This document shows, piece after piece, positions 57,222-64,000 of a DNA stretch of 64,000 nucleotides (position 1 is the stretch's first letter; each line of letters starts with the position of its first letter). Under the pieces are notes generated by a model that was not told where the DNA came from, did no database searches, and worked only from the letters and a program-made list of their open reading frames with translations. A program made the translations under genes and the position numbers. The stretch comes from Hymenobacter actinosclerus (GTDB taxonomy: Bacteria > Bacteroidota > Bacteroidia > Cytophagales > Hymenobacteraceae), in the NCBI RefSeq assembly GCF_900111515.1, contig NZ_FOHS01000001.1, positions 255,419-319,418 of the forward strand, written 5' to 3'.

Positions 57222-59720
57222 TTACGCCGGAAATTCCTCGCGCAGCTGCTGCACCACCTCCGCAACCGTAACGCTCACCTGCCCGACCAGCCGGCCCAGC
57301 TGGGGCCAGTCAGGTGGGGTGGGGGTGGCGGCGGCGGCCTCCAGGGCCAGCAGCACGGGGCGCAGGCTGGCCAGCTGCAGCCCTTCGGCCGAGCTTTTCA
57401 GGAAGTGGGCCGCCGCGGCCAGCTCGGGCGGTTGGCGCCGCCGCAGGTGCTGCTCCAGCCGCTCTACGGCGGGCGGAGTGGTTTCCACGAACAGATGCAC
57501 CAGCCGCCGCACGAATACCTCATCGTTGCCCGAGAGGCGGCGCAGCTGCGTCAGGCTGTAAAGGGCCGGGCGCTCAGCGGGCGCGGGTGTGGGCGCGGGC
57601 GGTGAGGCCGCCGGGCCGGGCCCGGCCGCCGGCAGCTCGGGAGGCGTGGGCTGCGCCGGGCGGGCCGCCGGGGCGGGGCGCAGCAGGTCGGTGAGCAGCT
57701 CAAACAGGGCTTCTTCGCGGAAGGGCTTGGCCAGGTAGGCATCGAGGCCGGCGGCGCGGTAGTGCTCGGCGTCGCCGGGCATGGCGTGGGCCGTGAGGGC
57801 CACTACGGGCGTGGCAGCCCGGGCCGGGTGGGGGTGCTGGCGCAGCAGCTGCGTGGTGGCCACGCCATCGAGGCCGGGCATCTGAATATCCATGAGCACC
57901 ACCGCATAGGCGTGCTGGCGAAACAGCGCCAGCGCCTCGCGCCCCGACGAAGCCGTGTCTACTTCCACGCCCCAGCCGCGCAGCATGGTTTGCACCAGCA
58001 GCTGGTTGACGGCGTTGTCTTCGGCCAGCAGCACCCGGTAGCCGCGCAGCCGCCGGAAATCGGGGGCCGGCGCGGGTGGCGCGGGCGGGGCGGCGGGCGC
58101 CGGGGCCAGCGCGAGCGTGAAGCGAAAGGCGCTGCCCTTGTTTGGCTCGCTGTCGGCCGTTAGCTGGCCGCCCAGCAGCGCTACCAGCCCCTGCGCAATG
58201 CTTAGCCCCAGCCCCGAGCCGCCAAACTCGCGGGCCGTGCTGGCCGAAGCCTGGGTGAAGGGCTCGAACAGTTCGCGCAGCTGCGCGGGCGCAATGCCAA
58301 TGCCCGTATCGAGCACCGAAAACCGGTACTGCGGGGTGGCTGCGGCGGGGTCGAGGCACTCGTAGGTGAGCAATACCTGGCCTTTGGGCGTAAACTTCAC
58401 GGCGTTGCCCAGCAGGTTGAGCAGTACCTGCCGGAGCCGGTACGGGTCGCCGAGCACGCGGGCCGGGCCGGCCGCGGCGGGCGGCGGCAGCTGCAGGCGC
58501 AGCCCAATGCCCTTGGCCGTAGCCGTGGCCAGCAAAGCCTGGCAGCAGGCCCGCAGCACCTGGTCGAGCTCGAAGGGCACGCACTCGAGCCGCATGCGCC
58601 CGGCGCCCAGCTGGGCCATATCGAGCACATCGTTGATGAGCACCAGCAGGTTGTCGGCCGAATCCTGCACGTGGGCCAGCAGCTGCTGCTGTTCGGCGGC
58701 GAGCGGGGTTTTGGCCAGCAGTCCGGTCAGGCCCATAATGCCGTTGAGCGGGGTCCGGATTTCGTGGCTCATGTTGGTGAGGAAGTTCTGGCGGGCCTGC
58801 GCGTTCTGCTCGGCCGCTTCCTTGGCCCGCTCCAGTGCCTGCTGGGTGCACTTGAGCTCGGTGATGTCATTATCGACCCCCAATACCTGCACGGTGCCGT
58901 CGGTGAGTACGAAGGGGCGCTTCACGGTGCGAAACCAGCGCTGCCCGCCCTGGCCATCGGTGAGGGTGGCTTCCTCATCAATCTCCTGGCCCGAGCGCAG
59001 CACCTGCTCGTCCTGCCGGCGGTACTGGGCCATGCTCGGGAAGCGGGCTTCCAGCTCGGGCAGCGCGGCCCGCAGCAGCTCCTCGTGCGAAAGGTCGTAG
59101 AACCGGGCCGTAGCCTCGTTGGCCAGCACGTAGTTGCCCGCGCGGTCTTTCAGGTAAATCAGGTTGGGTACCGTATCAATCACCTGCCGGAACAGGCGGT
59201 TCTGCTCGGCCAGCCGGCGGTTGGCCGAGCGGCGCTGCTCGTCGGTTATCTTCCAGCGCGTGATATCCTCGGCGTTGCTCAGCACCTGCGTTACGCCGCC
59301 CTGCGCATCGCGGGCAAAGGGCGCGCTGGTCAGCCGCAGCCAGCGCGTGGCGCCGCTGCGGTGGTGCATGTTGTATTCGAAAGACAGCAGCTCGCCATCG
59401 GGCAGCGCGGCTACCTTGGCGTAGTGGTGGCGCAGGGTGTCGGCCTCGGCGGCGGGCATCAGCACTTCGAGCACGCGCGGGCCCATGGCCCGCAGCTCGG
59501 CTGCCGGGTAGCCCAGCCGGGCTTCAGCAAAACGGTTGCAGTAGTGCAGGCTGCCCGAGGGCAGGTCGAATACGAATATGAAGCTCGGCAGCGCGTCGTA
59601 GAGACGGGTGGCGGCCGCCGCCTGTTCGGTGGCGGCCGCCAGCTGCTGCCGCAGCACGGCCAGCTGTTGCCGGGCCTGCCGCAACTGCCGGGCCTGCTGC
59701 CGGAACCGGATAGAGTCCAT
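57222..59720 (-). CDS. Hybrid histidine kinase (PAS-PAS-HisKA-HATPase-REC-HPt)
   Basis: An 832-residue cytoplasmic hybrid kinase. An N-terminal Gln/Ala-rich coiled coil (1-38) is followed by two PAS domains (about 40-165 and 175-300). The HisKA domain has NMSHEIRTPLNGIMGL (about 325). The ATPase has NLLGNAVKFTPKG and DTGIGIA, then GGSGLGLSIAQG. The receiver (about 565-690) has VLLAEDNAVN and VVLMDIQMP. The HPt at the C-terminus has AAHFLKSSAEG. There is no membrane segment, so the signal is intracellular. It lies behind a sigma-54 response regulator gene with 107 bases between, so the two likely act in one phosphorelay. Confidence 0.93.
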   Translation of the reverse strand: MDSIRFRQQARQLRQARQQLAVLRQQLAAATEQAAAATRLYDALPSFIFVFDLPSGSLHYCNRFAEARLGYPAAELRAMGPRVLEVLMPAAEADTLRHHYAKVAALPDGELLSFEYNMHHRSGATRWLRLTSAPFARDAQGGVTQVLSNAEDITRWKITDEQRRSANRRLAEQNRLFRQVIDTVPNLIYLKDRAGNYVLANEATARFYDLSHEELLRAALPELEARFPSMAQYRRQDEQVLRSGQEIDEEATLTDGQGGQRWFRTVKRPFVLTDGTVQVLGVDNDITELKCTQQALERAKEAAEQNAQARQNFLTNMSHEIRTPLNGIMGLTGLLAKTPLAAEQQQLLAHVQDSADNLLVLINDVLDMAQLGAGRMRLECVPFELDQVLRACCQALLATATAKGIGLRLQLPPPAAAGPARVLGDPYRLRQVLLNLLGNAVKFTPKGQVLLTYECLDPAAATPQYRFSVLDTGIGIAPAQLRELFEPFTQASASTAREFGGSGLGLSIAQGLVALLGGQLTADSEPNKGSAFRFTLALAPAPAAPPAPPAPAPDFRRLRGYRVLLAEDNAVNQLLVQTMLRGWGVEVDTASSGREALALFRQHAYAVVLMDIQMPGLDGVATTQLLRQHPHPARAATPVVALTAHAMPGDAEHYRAAGLDAYLAKPFREEALFELLTDLLRPAPAARPAQPTPPELPAAGPGPAASPPAPTPAPAERPALYSLTQLRRLSGNDEVFVRRLVHLFVETTPPAVERLEQHLRRRQPPELAAAAHFLKSSAEGLQLASLRPVLLALEAAAATPTPPDWPQLGRLVGQVSVTVAEVVQQLREEFPA

Positions 59721-59827
59721 GAGGAAGAGAAACTAAGGCCAGCGCCGGGCCGGCGACGGGCGCGAAAGCCCGCCGCCAGCCCGGGCGATACGCCGGTAGA
59801 ATACAGAAGCAGAAGATTCCGGTCCGC

Positions 59828-61198
59828 TTAACGAACCTGCACTTCCTGGTTCTGAATCATACGGTAAATGGTGGACTTGCCGATTTGCAGCTTGGCCGCT
59901 ACCTCCAGAATATTGCCTTCGTAACGGTCGAGGTAGTGCTGCACAATGGCCGTCGTCTGGGCCCGCAGCGACTCGTCGGCGGGCAGCGTGCCGTCGAGGC
60001 CGCTGGGGGCGGGGTGAGGGCTGCGCAGGGGCAGGTCGGTGGCGGTGATGGTGCCGTTTTCGGCCAGCACGGCGGCCAGCTCCACCAGCGCCTTCAGCTC
60101 GCGCACATTGCCCGGAAACGAGTAGCGCAGCAGCTTCTGCCGGGCGTCCTCCGAGAGGGTGCAGGCCGCCAGGCTGTTTTGCTGGCAGAACTCGTGCAGA
60201 AATCCTTCGGCCAGCAGCAGCACATCGTCGCCCCGGTCGCGCAGCGGCGGCAGCTCGATGGGCAAGCCTAACAGGCGATAATACAAATCTTCCCGAAACC
60301 GTCCCTCGCGTACTTCGCTGGCCAGGTCGCGGTGGGTGGCCACCATCAGGCGGGCATCAAAGGGGATGGCCCCGGTGCCGCCCACCCGGCATACCTCGCG
60401 CTCCTGCAGCACCCGCAGCAGCTTGGCCTGCAGGCTGAAATCCAGCTCGGCCACCTCGTCCAAAAACAGGGTGCCGCGGTGCGCTTCCTCGAACCGGCCC
60501 ACGCGGCGGGCAATGGCGCCGGTAAAGGCCCCCTTCTCGTGGCCGAACAGCTCGCTCTCCAGCAGCTCGCGCGGAATAGCTGCCACGTTTACGGCCACAA
60601 AAGCCGCCTCGCGCCGGTCGGATCCGTAATGAATGGCCTTGGCCACCAGCTCCTTGCCAGTGCCCGTTTCGCCCACAATAGACACCGTGATGTTGGTGCG
60701 GGCCGCTTTATCGATGAGCGTAAACAGCTGGGCCATGGCCGGACTATGGCCCCGGATGGCCCGCTTGGCGTCGTACTTCTGGCCGATTTGCTTGCGCAGC
60801 CGGGTATTCTCGCGGCGCAGGGCCAGCTGCTGCACAATGTTGCCCACCGTGTACCAGAGCCGGTCGGCGGTTTCCTCATCTTTCACCAGGTAATCGTAGG
60901 CGCCCTGCTGCAGCAGCCCCACGGCCGTGCGAATGTCTTCCTGGGCCGAAATAACAATTACCGCCACGTCGGGCAGGCGTTCCTTTAACCGGCGCAGCAC
61001 TTCGTCGCCCCGGCCGTCGGGCAGGGTATAGTCGAGCGTGATAATGTCGGGCGGCTCGCTGAGGCTATCGAGGCAGGCCTGGGCAGTAGCGAAGCGGCGA
61101 ACGGCGTAATCAGGGTTTTGGGTCAGCTTGTACTCCAGTAATTCGGCGTACCAGGTGTTGTCTTCGACAATAAAAATCGAAATAGGAGCAGGAGTCAT
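59828..61198 (-). CDS. Sigma-54-dependent response regulator (NtrC family)
   Basis: A 456-residue activator. The receiver domain (1-120) has IFIVEDNTWYAELL and the phospho-acceptor Asp in IITLDYTLPDG. The AAA+ domain (about 145-370) has Walker A GETGTGKE, the sigma-54 contact loop GAFTGA, Walker B LFLDEVAEL and the arginine finger RFREDLYYRL. A Fis-type HTH at the C-terminus has GNILEVAAKLQIGKSTIYRM. It opens promoters used by sigma-54. The kinase gene is downstream in the same direction. No clear sigma-54 site was found in the adjacent intergenic region. Confidence 0.95.
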   Translation of the reverse strand: MTPAPISIFIVEDNTWYAELLEYKLTQNPDYAVRRFATAQACLDSLSEPPDIITLDYTLPDGRGDEVLRRLKERLPDVAVIVISAQEDIRTAVGLLQQGAYDYLVKDEETADRLWYTVGNIVQQLALRRENTRLRKQIGQKYDAKRAIRGHSPAMAQLFTLIDKAARTNITVSIVGETGTGKELVAKAIHYGSDRREAAFVAVNVAAIPRELLESELFGHEKGAFTGAIARRVGRFEEAHRGTLFLDEVAELDFSLQAKLLRVLQEREVCRVGGTGAIPFDARLMVATHRDLASEVREGRFREDLYYRLLGLPIELPPLRDRGDDVLLLAEGFLHEFCQQNSLAACTLSEDARQKLLRYSFPGNVRELKALVELAAVLAENGTITATDLPLRSPHPAPSGLDGTLPADESLRAQTTAIVQHYLDRYEGNILEVAAKLQIGKSTIYRMIQNQEVQVR

Positions 61199-61527
61199 GT
61201 GGAGGGGTAAAGGATAGAATTTCCGTGAGCCACCCGGTATTGAAACGCGGTGGGGCTATTGGAAAAATTCTATTCTTGAGAAAGTTGTTTTCAGGAAGGC
61301 GCGGAAGCAGAGCGATTATACTTGCGAGTATAAGCGGGAATCCGCGGCTTACCAAAAAATCCACATTACGGACAGATATTCCCACAGTGGGACAATAAGT
61401 AAAACTTACAATATTCTTAATATATTGATAGTCAAGGCTCAAGATCAGCTATAAGGAGCTGGCCGGGTAGTTGGCAATAGAGAGCAGGCCTGCATACGCA
61501 TGGCTGTCAACTTATTACTACCCGTCT
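61199..61527. other. Intergenic region between divergent genes, 329 bases
   Basis: It is AT-rich from about 61260 on. Small dyads are TTATACTTGCGAGTATAA (about 61317), CCCACAGTGGG (about 61381) and AAGTAAAACTT (about 61397). I found no exact -7 element and no sigma-54 site with correct GG-N10-GC spacing. No gene is seen. Confidence 0.5.
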
Positions 61528-63708
61528 ATGTCTGCTCTCTACTCTTTTTGCACCCGGCGCGGCAGTCGTCCGCTGGTGTTGCTGGCCGCCCTGCTGCTCG
61601 CGGCCCAAACTCTTCTGGCAGCTAGTGAGCCCATTTATTCGGCTGGGGGGGCTGGCGGTACCAGCACGAGTACTTTCGGGTTTTGTGTACTTTGTTCTGG
61701 AGGGGTACTTAATAAAGCGCTGGCTGCTGATGGAAATTTTAATACGGCAGCTACCATTCAGATACCGTTTTCGGTATTAGGCGGAGGTATCAGGTTGCGG
61801 ATGGATTTAGCTAAGGAAGCACCTAAGAACTACCGCGCTGGCGTAGTAGTGAGGCGTAACGGCGCACTAATAGGGTTATTAGGTGCAGATATAGCAGGTG
61901 GCCTCCGATTACGCACCATTCGAAATTCAGTGGTGCAGGAGTCGATGCCGGTAGAAGCAGGTCTGGTAAAGGCTGCAATAGGACAGGCAGACGATGCAGT
62001 GCGGCTTGAGTTTTTAGCTACCAAACCTTTCGACCAGATTGAGCTGGAAGCTGGCTCCTTGCTCTCTTTGGGATTTGACCTCGACGTATTCTACGCCTAC
62101 GCCATCGACGCCAACGTAATCGAGAAAACGGAGGGCCTGGTGTCGCGCTTTGCCGGTTCTTACGCGGACAATTACAGCACCGCCGTAACCGACGACAATG
62201 GCTTGTCGGTTTGCGTGAATAGCGGCGTGAGCAATCCGCAGAATGCGGTGGATAACGACCTGACCAACTATGCCACCCTGGGCGCGTTGCTGGGCGTGAG
62301 CTGCCCCTCCACCCTGCAGGTGCAGCTGGAGGGCCAGGCACCGGCCGGCTACGAGGCGGGCTTCGTGCTGGGCTCGGGTGGCGTAATCGACCTGGATGTG
62401 CTCGACAACCTGCGCATTACCACCTACCAGGGCGGCGTGAAGCAGGAGCAGGCCATTGGCCGCGACCTGCTGCGCCTGCAGGTGCTGCCCAGCGGCCAGA
62501 CCGTAGTGCGCTTCACCACCACCAAACCCTTCGACCGCGTGGAGCTGCAGCGCACCAGCTTGGTTGGCGCCCTCGATAACCTGAAGGTGTACTACGGCTT
62601 TGGCGTAACGCCCAGCACCTTCCGCGACCAGAACCCGCGGCTCTCCTCCTTCGCCAGCCCGGCCAACAACTACCAGGTAAGCGGTACCGCCAGCCTCGTC
62701 AGCAACCCCCAGCTGGCGGCCGACGACAACCTGACCGGCAACGCGGCCAGCGTGGGCAGCCTGGTGGGCCTGCTGACGGCACCCCGCCTGAAGCTGCGCC
62801 TCAACGGACCCGGCAAGGCCGGCAACACGGCCGGCGTGGTGCTGGGCCTGGGTACGGGCCTTGCGGATGTTGATGTACTGAAAAATGTGCGCATCAGAAC
62901 CTACAGCGGGGCCAACGGCGGCACGCTGGTCGAAACGGCCACGGGCGCCAGCCTGCTCAACGTGGAGCTGCTGGCCGGCGGCCGCCGCGAGGTGTCGTTC
63001 CTGACCACCCAGGATTTTGATTGGGTGGAAGTGGAATTCGTAACGGGTGTGGCCCTGCTGAGCAACACCAACGTGTATTACGCCTTCGCCGAAGACCGGC
63101 CCACCGGCTTCCCGGCTCAGATTGTAACGCCCACCGGCCCGCTGCCCGTGCAGCTGACCGCCTTCGGGGCCCGCGCCAACGGCCTGGCCGTCGATGTAAG
63201 CTGGGAAACGGCTACTGAGCTGAACAGCTCCTACTTTGAGGTGGAGCGCTCGGCCGAGGCGGGCCGGGGTTTTGTGCCCGTGGGCCGGCAACAGGCCGCC
63301 GGCAACAGCACCTCGGGCCGGCGCTACAGCCACCCCGATGCCGCCGCGGCCCAGCTGCCGGCCGGCGTGCTCTACTACCGCCTGCGTCAGGTCGACCTCG
63401 ATGGCACCGAAACCTACTCGGCAGTAGTTGCCGTAACGCGCCGGGCGCCGGCCGGGGCGCTGGCTCTCTACCCCAACCCGGCTTCGGCAGGCAGCCAGCT
63501 GCGCGTTGGCGGCCTGTCGGCGCTGCCCGAAGGCGGCTACGAGCTGCTGCTGTACTCCATGCAGGGGGCGCTGGTGAGCCGGCAGCCGCTGCATACCGCC
63601 GAAGCACTGGTTCCCCATGTGGGAGCAGGCGTGTACCAGGCCGTGGTTTACGACGCGGCCGGGCACCTGATGGGGCGGCAGCGGCTGGTGGTTACGCAGG
63701 GCCGCTAG
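61528..63708 (+). CDS. T9SS surface protein with three homologous beta domains, codon-mosaic
   Basis: A 726-residue exported protein. The ATG at 61528 (MSALYSFCTRRGSRPLVLLA) precedes a signal peptide. Three related domains of about 130 residues follow (about 60-190, 235-355, 395-520). They share TKPFDQIELEAGSL / TKPFDRVELQRTSL / TQDFDWVEVEFVTG and a final VYYAF-like strand. An immunoglobulin-like segment (LPVQLTAFGARANGL, VSWETATELNSSYFEVE) and a type A sorting signal (LALYPNPASAGSQLRV) end the protein. Domain 1 DNA (about 61660-62070) uses TTA, ATA and GGT codons that are rare in domains 2 and 3. Function is unknown; adhesion is possible. Confidence 0.85.
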   Translation: MSALYSFCTRRGSRPLVLLAALLLAAQTLLAASEPIYSAGGAGGTSTSTFGFCVLCSGGVLNKALAADGNFNTAATIQIPFSVLGGGIRLRMDLAKEAPKNYRAGVVVRRNGALIGLLGADIAGGLRLRTIRNSVVQESMPVEAGLVKAAIGQADDAVRLEFLATKPFDQIELEAGSLLSLGFDLDVFYAYAIDANVIEKTEGLVSRFAGSYADNYSTAVTDDNGLSVCVNSGVSNPQNAVDNDLTNYATLGALLGVSCPSTLQVQLEGQAPAGYEAGFVLGSGGVIDLDVLDNLRITTYQGGVKQEQAIGRDLLRLQVLPSGQTVVRFTTTKPFDRVELQRTSLVGALDNLKVYYGFGVTPSTFRDQNPRLSSFASPANNYQVSGTASLVSNPQLAADDNLTGNAASVGSLVGLLTAPRLKLRLNGPGKAGNTAGVVLGLGTGLADVDVLKNVRIRTYSGANGGTLVETATGASLLNVELLAGGRREVSFLTTQDFDWVEVEFVTGVALLSNTNVYYAFAEDRPTGFPAQIVTPTGPLPVQLTAFGARANGLAVDVSWETATELNSSYFEVERSAEAGRGFVPVGRQQAAGNSTSGRRYSHPDAAAAQLPAGVLYYRLRQVDLDGTETYSAVVAVTRRAPAGALALYPNPASAGSQLRVGGLSALPEGGYELLLYSMQGALVSRQPLHTAEALVPHVGAGVYQAVVYDAAGHLMGRQRLVVTQGR

Positions 63709-63786
63709 GCTTACCGGCCCCGCTTTGGGGCCGCCCACAAAAACTATTCGTGGTGTTTTATTTTTTCGGTTAATGGCTATGTAAGC

Positions 63787-63828
63787 CGGAAAGCCCCGCT
63801 GGTTGCAGGCCGGCGGGGCTTTTCGCGT
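63787..63828 (+). terminator. Hairpin terminator of the T9SS gene
   Basis: GGAAAGCCCCGC and GCGGGGCTTTTC pair around a GC-rich loop, followed by T residues, about 80 bases after the stop. Confidence 0.75.
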
Positions 63829-63941
63829 AGGCTGAGGGGGATGAGCGGGCCACCGGAATTATGATGGTAACATTCGGGTAACATTTGCGCGTAACCGATT
63901 GGTCACCTTTGTTTTCCTCAACCACTCTTCACCCTCACTCT

Positions 63942-64000
63942 ATGTTGCGTACCCTTTCCCGTGTGCTGGGCCTGGCCCTGCTCACCAGCCTGGCCGTTTC
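63942..64000 (+). CDS. Exported protein, 5' end only (cut by the window edge)
   Basis: An ATG at 63942 opens a frame for MLRTLSRVLGLALLTSLAV, the start of a signal peptide; the sequence stops there. A -7-like CACCTTTG (one mismatch) lies at 63904-63911. What the protein is cannot be told. Confidence 0.6.
   Translation, partial: MLRTLSRVLGLALLTSLAV

Noticed and set aside
61480..61500. Possible sigma-54 promoter before the T9SS gene (TGGCAATAGAGAGCA)
   Set aside because: The GG and GC are separated by 9 bases, not the required 10, and the -12 TTGC is missing.

Overview
The window looks like a chromosomal segment of a high-GC member of the Bacteroidota, most likely Hymenobacter or a close relative in the Cytophagales. 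This rests on four things seen here: promoter -7 elements of the Bacteroidota form TAnnTTTG just upstream of many genes, no obvious Shine-Dalgarno sequences, several secreted proteins with C-terminal type IX secretion (T9SS) sorting domains, and families typical of the group (GIN-domain protein, LytS/LytTR pair, SusC/FecA-like receptor without a SusD, DUF1232, DUF389, DUF3817). No rRNA, CRISPR array, phage or canonical transposase gene was seen. One tRNA (Val, GAC) is present.

Layout. 1-13.4 kb: housekeeping and metabolism (HAD hydrolase, PafA-type phosphatase, inorganic pyrophosphatase, UbiA-like membrane protein, NAD(P)HX repair enzyme, MsrB, L-serine dehydratase alpha, channel-like membrane protein, LutB-like iron-sulfur protein, M28 peptidase, IspF). 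13.6-21.2 kb: a TetR regulator followed by a TolC/membrane-fusion/RND efflux operon that has been invaded by short repeats and by a 515-bp cassette carrying a four-helix-bundle (S23) gene. 21.3-34.9 kb: mostly single genes (ACP-like protein, NlpC/P60 peptidase, SDR, DUF389, a large T9SS metalloprotease, cold-shock protein, pseudouridine synthase, GIN-domain protein, serine hydrolase). 35.1-39.7 kb: a LytS/LytTR two-component system divergent from a TonB-type outer membrane receptor, with a candidate LytTR operator between them. 39.8-51.6 kb: AraC regulator, TPR protein, aldehyde dehydrogenase plus long-chain alcohol oxidase, thioesterase, PfpI protein, porin-like protein. 51.8-56.3 kb: tRNA-Val, a histone-deacetylase-family hydrolase and a three-gene type III polyketide operon (FAD enzyme, polyketide synthase, methyltransferase). 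56.5-64 kb: a small T9SS protein, a 40-residue membrane peptide, a hybrid histidine kinase with a sigma-54 response regulator, and a three-repeat T9SS surface protein whose first repeat has foreign-looking codon use.

How genes work together. TetR-TolC-MFP-RND should form one self-regulated drug efflux unit. The LytS kinase, LytTR regulator and the divergent receptor probably form one regulon. Long-chain alcohol oxidase and aldehyde dehydrogenase would oxidise fatty alcohols to acids. The polyketide trio resembles phenolic-lipid operons (type III PKS plus methyltransferase plus flavin hydroxylase). 

The most distinctive property of the window is its density of long inverted repeats. At least three unrelated families of dyads (GTCATCCTGAGC type, GGTGAnnTGGTGA type and tandem GCTTGNN/GCTGTTA type) sit directly behind stop codons. 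They sometimes extend into coding ends or, in one case, form a lipoprotein signal peptide.
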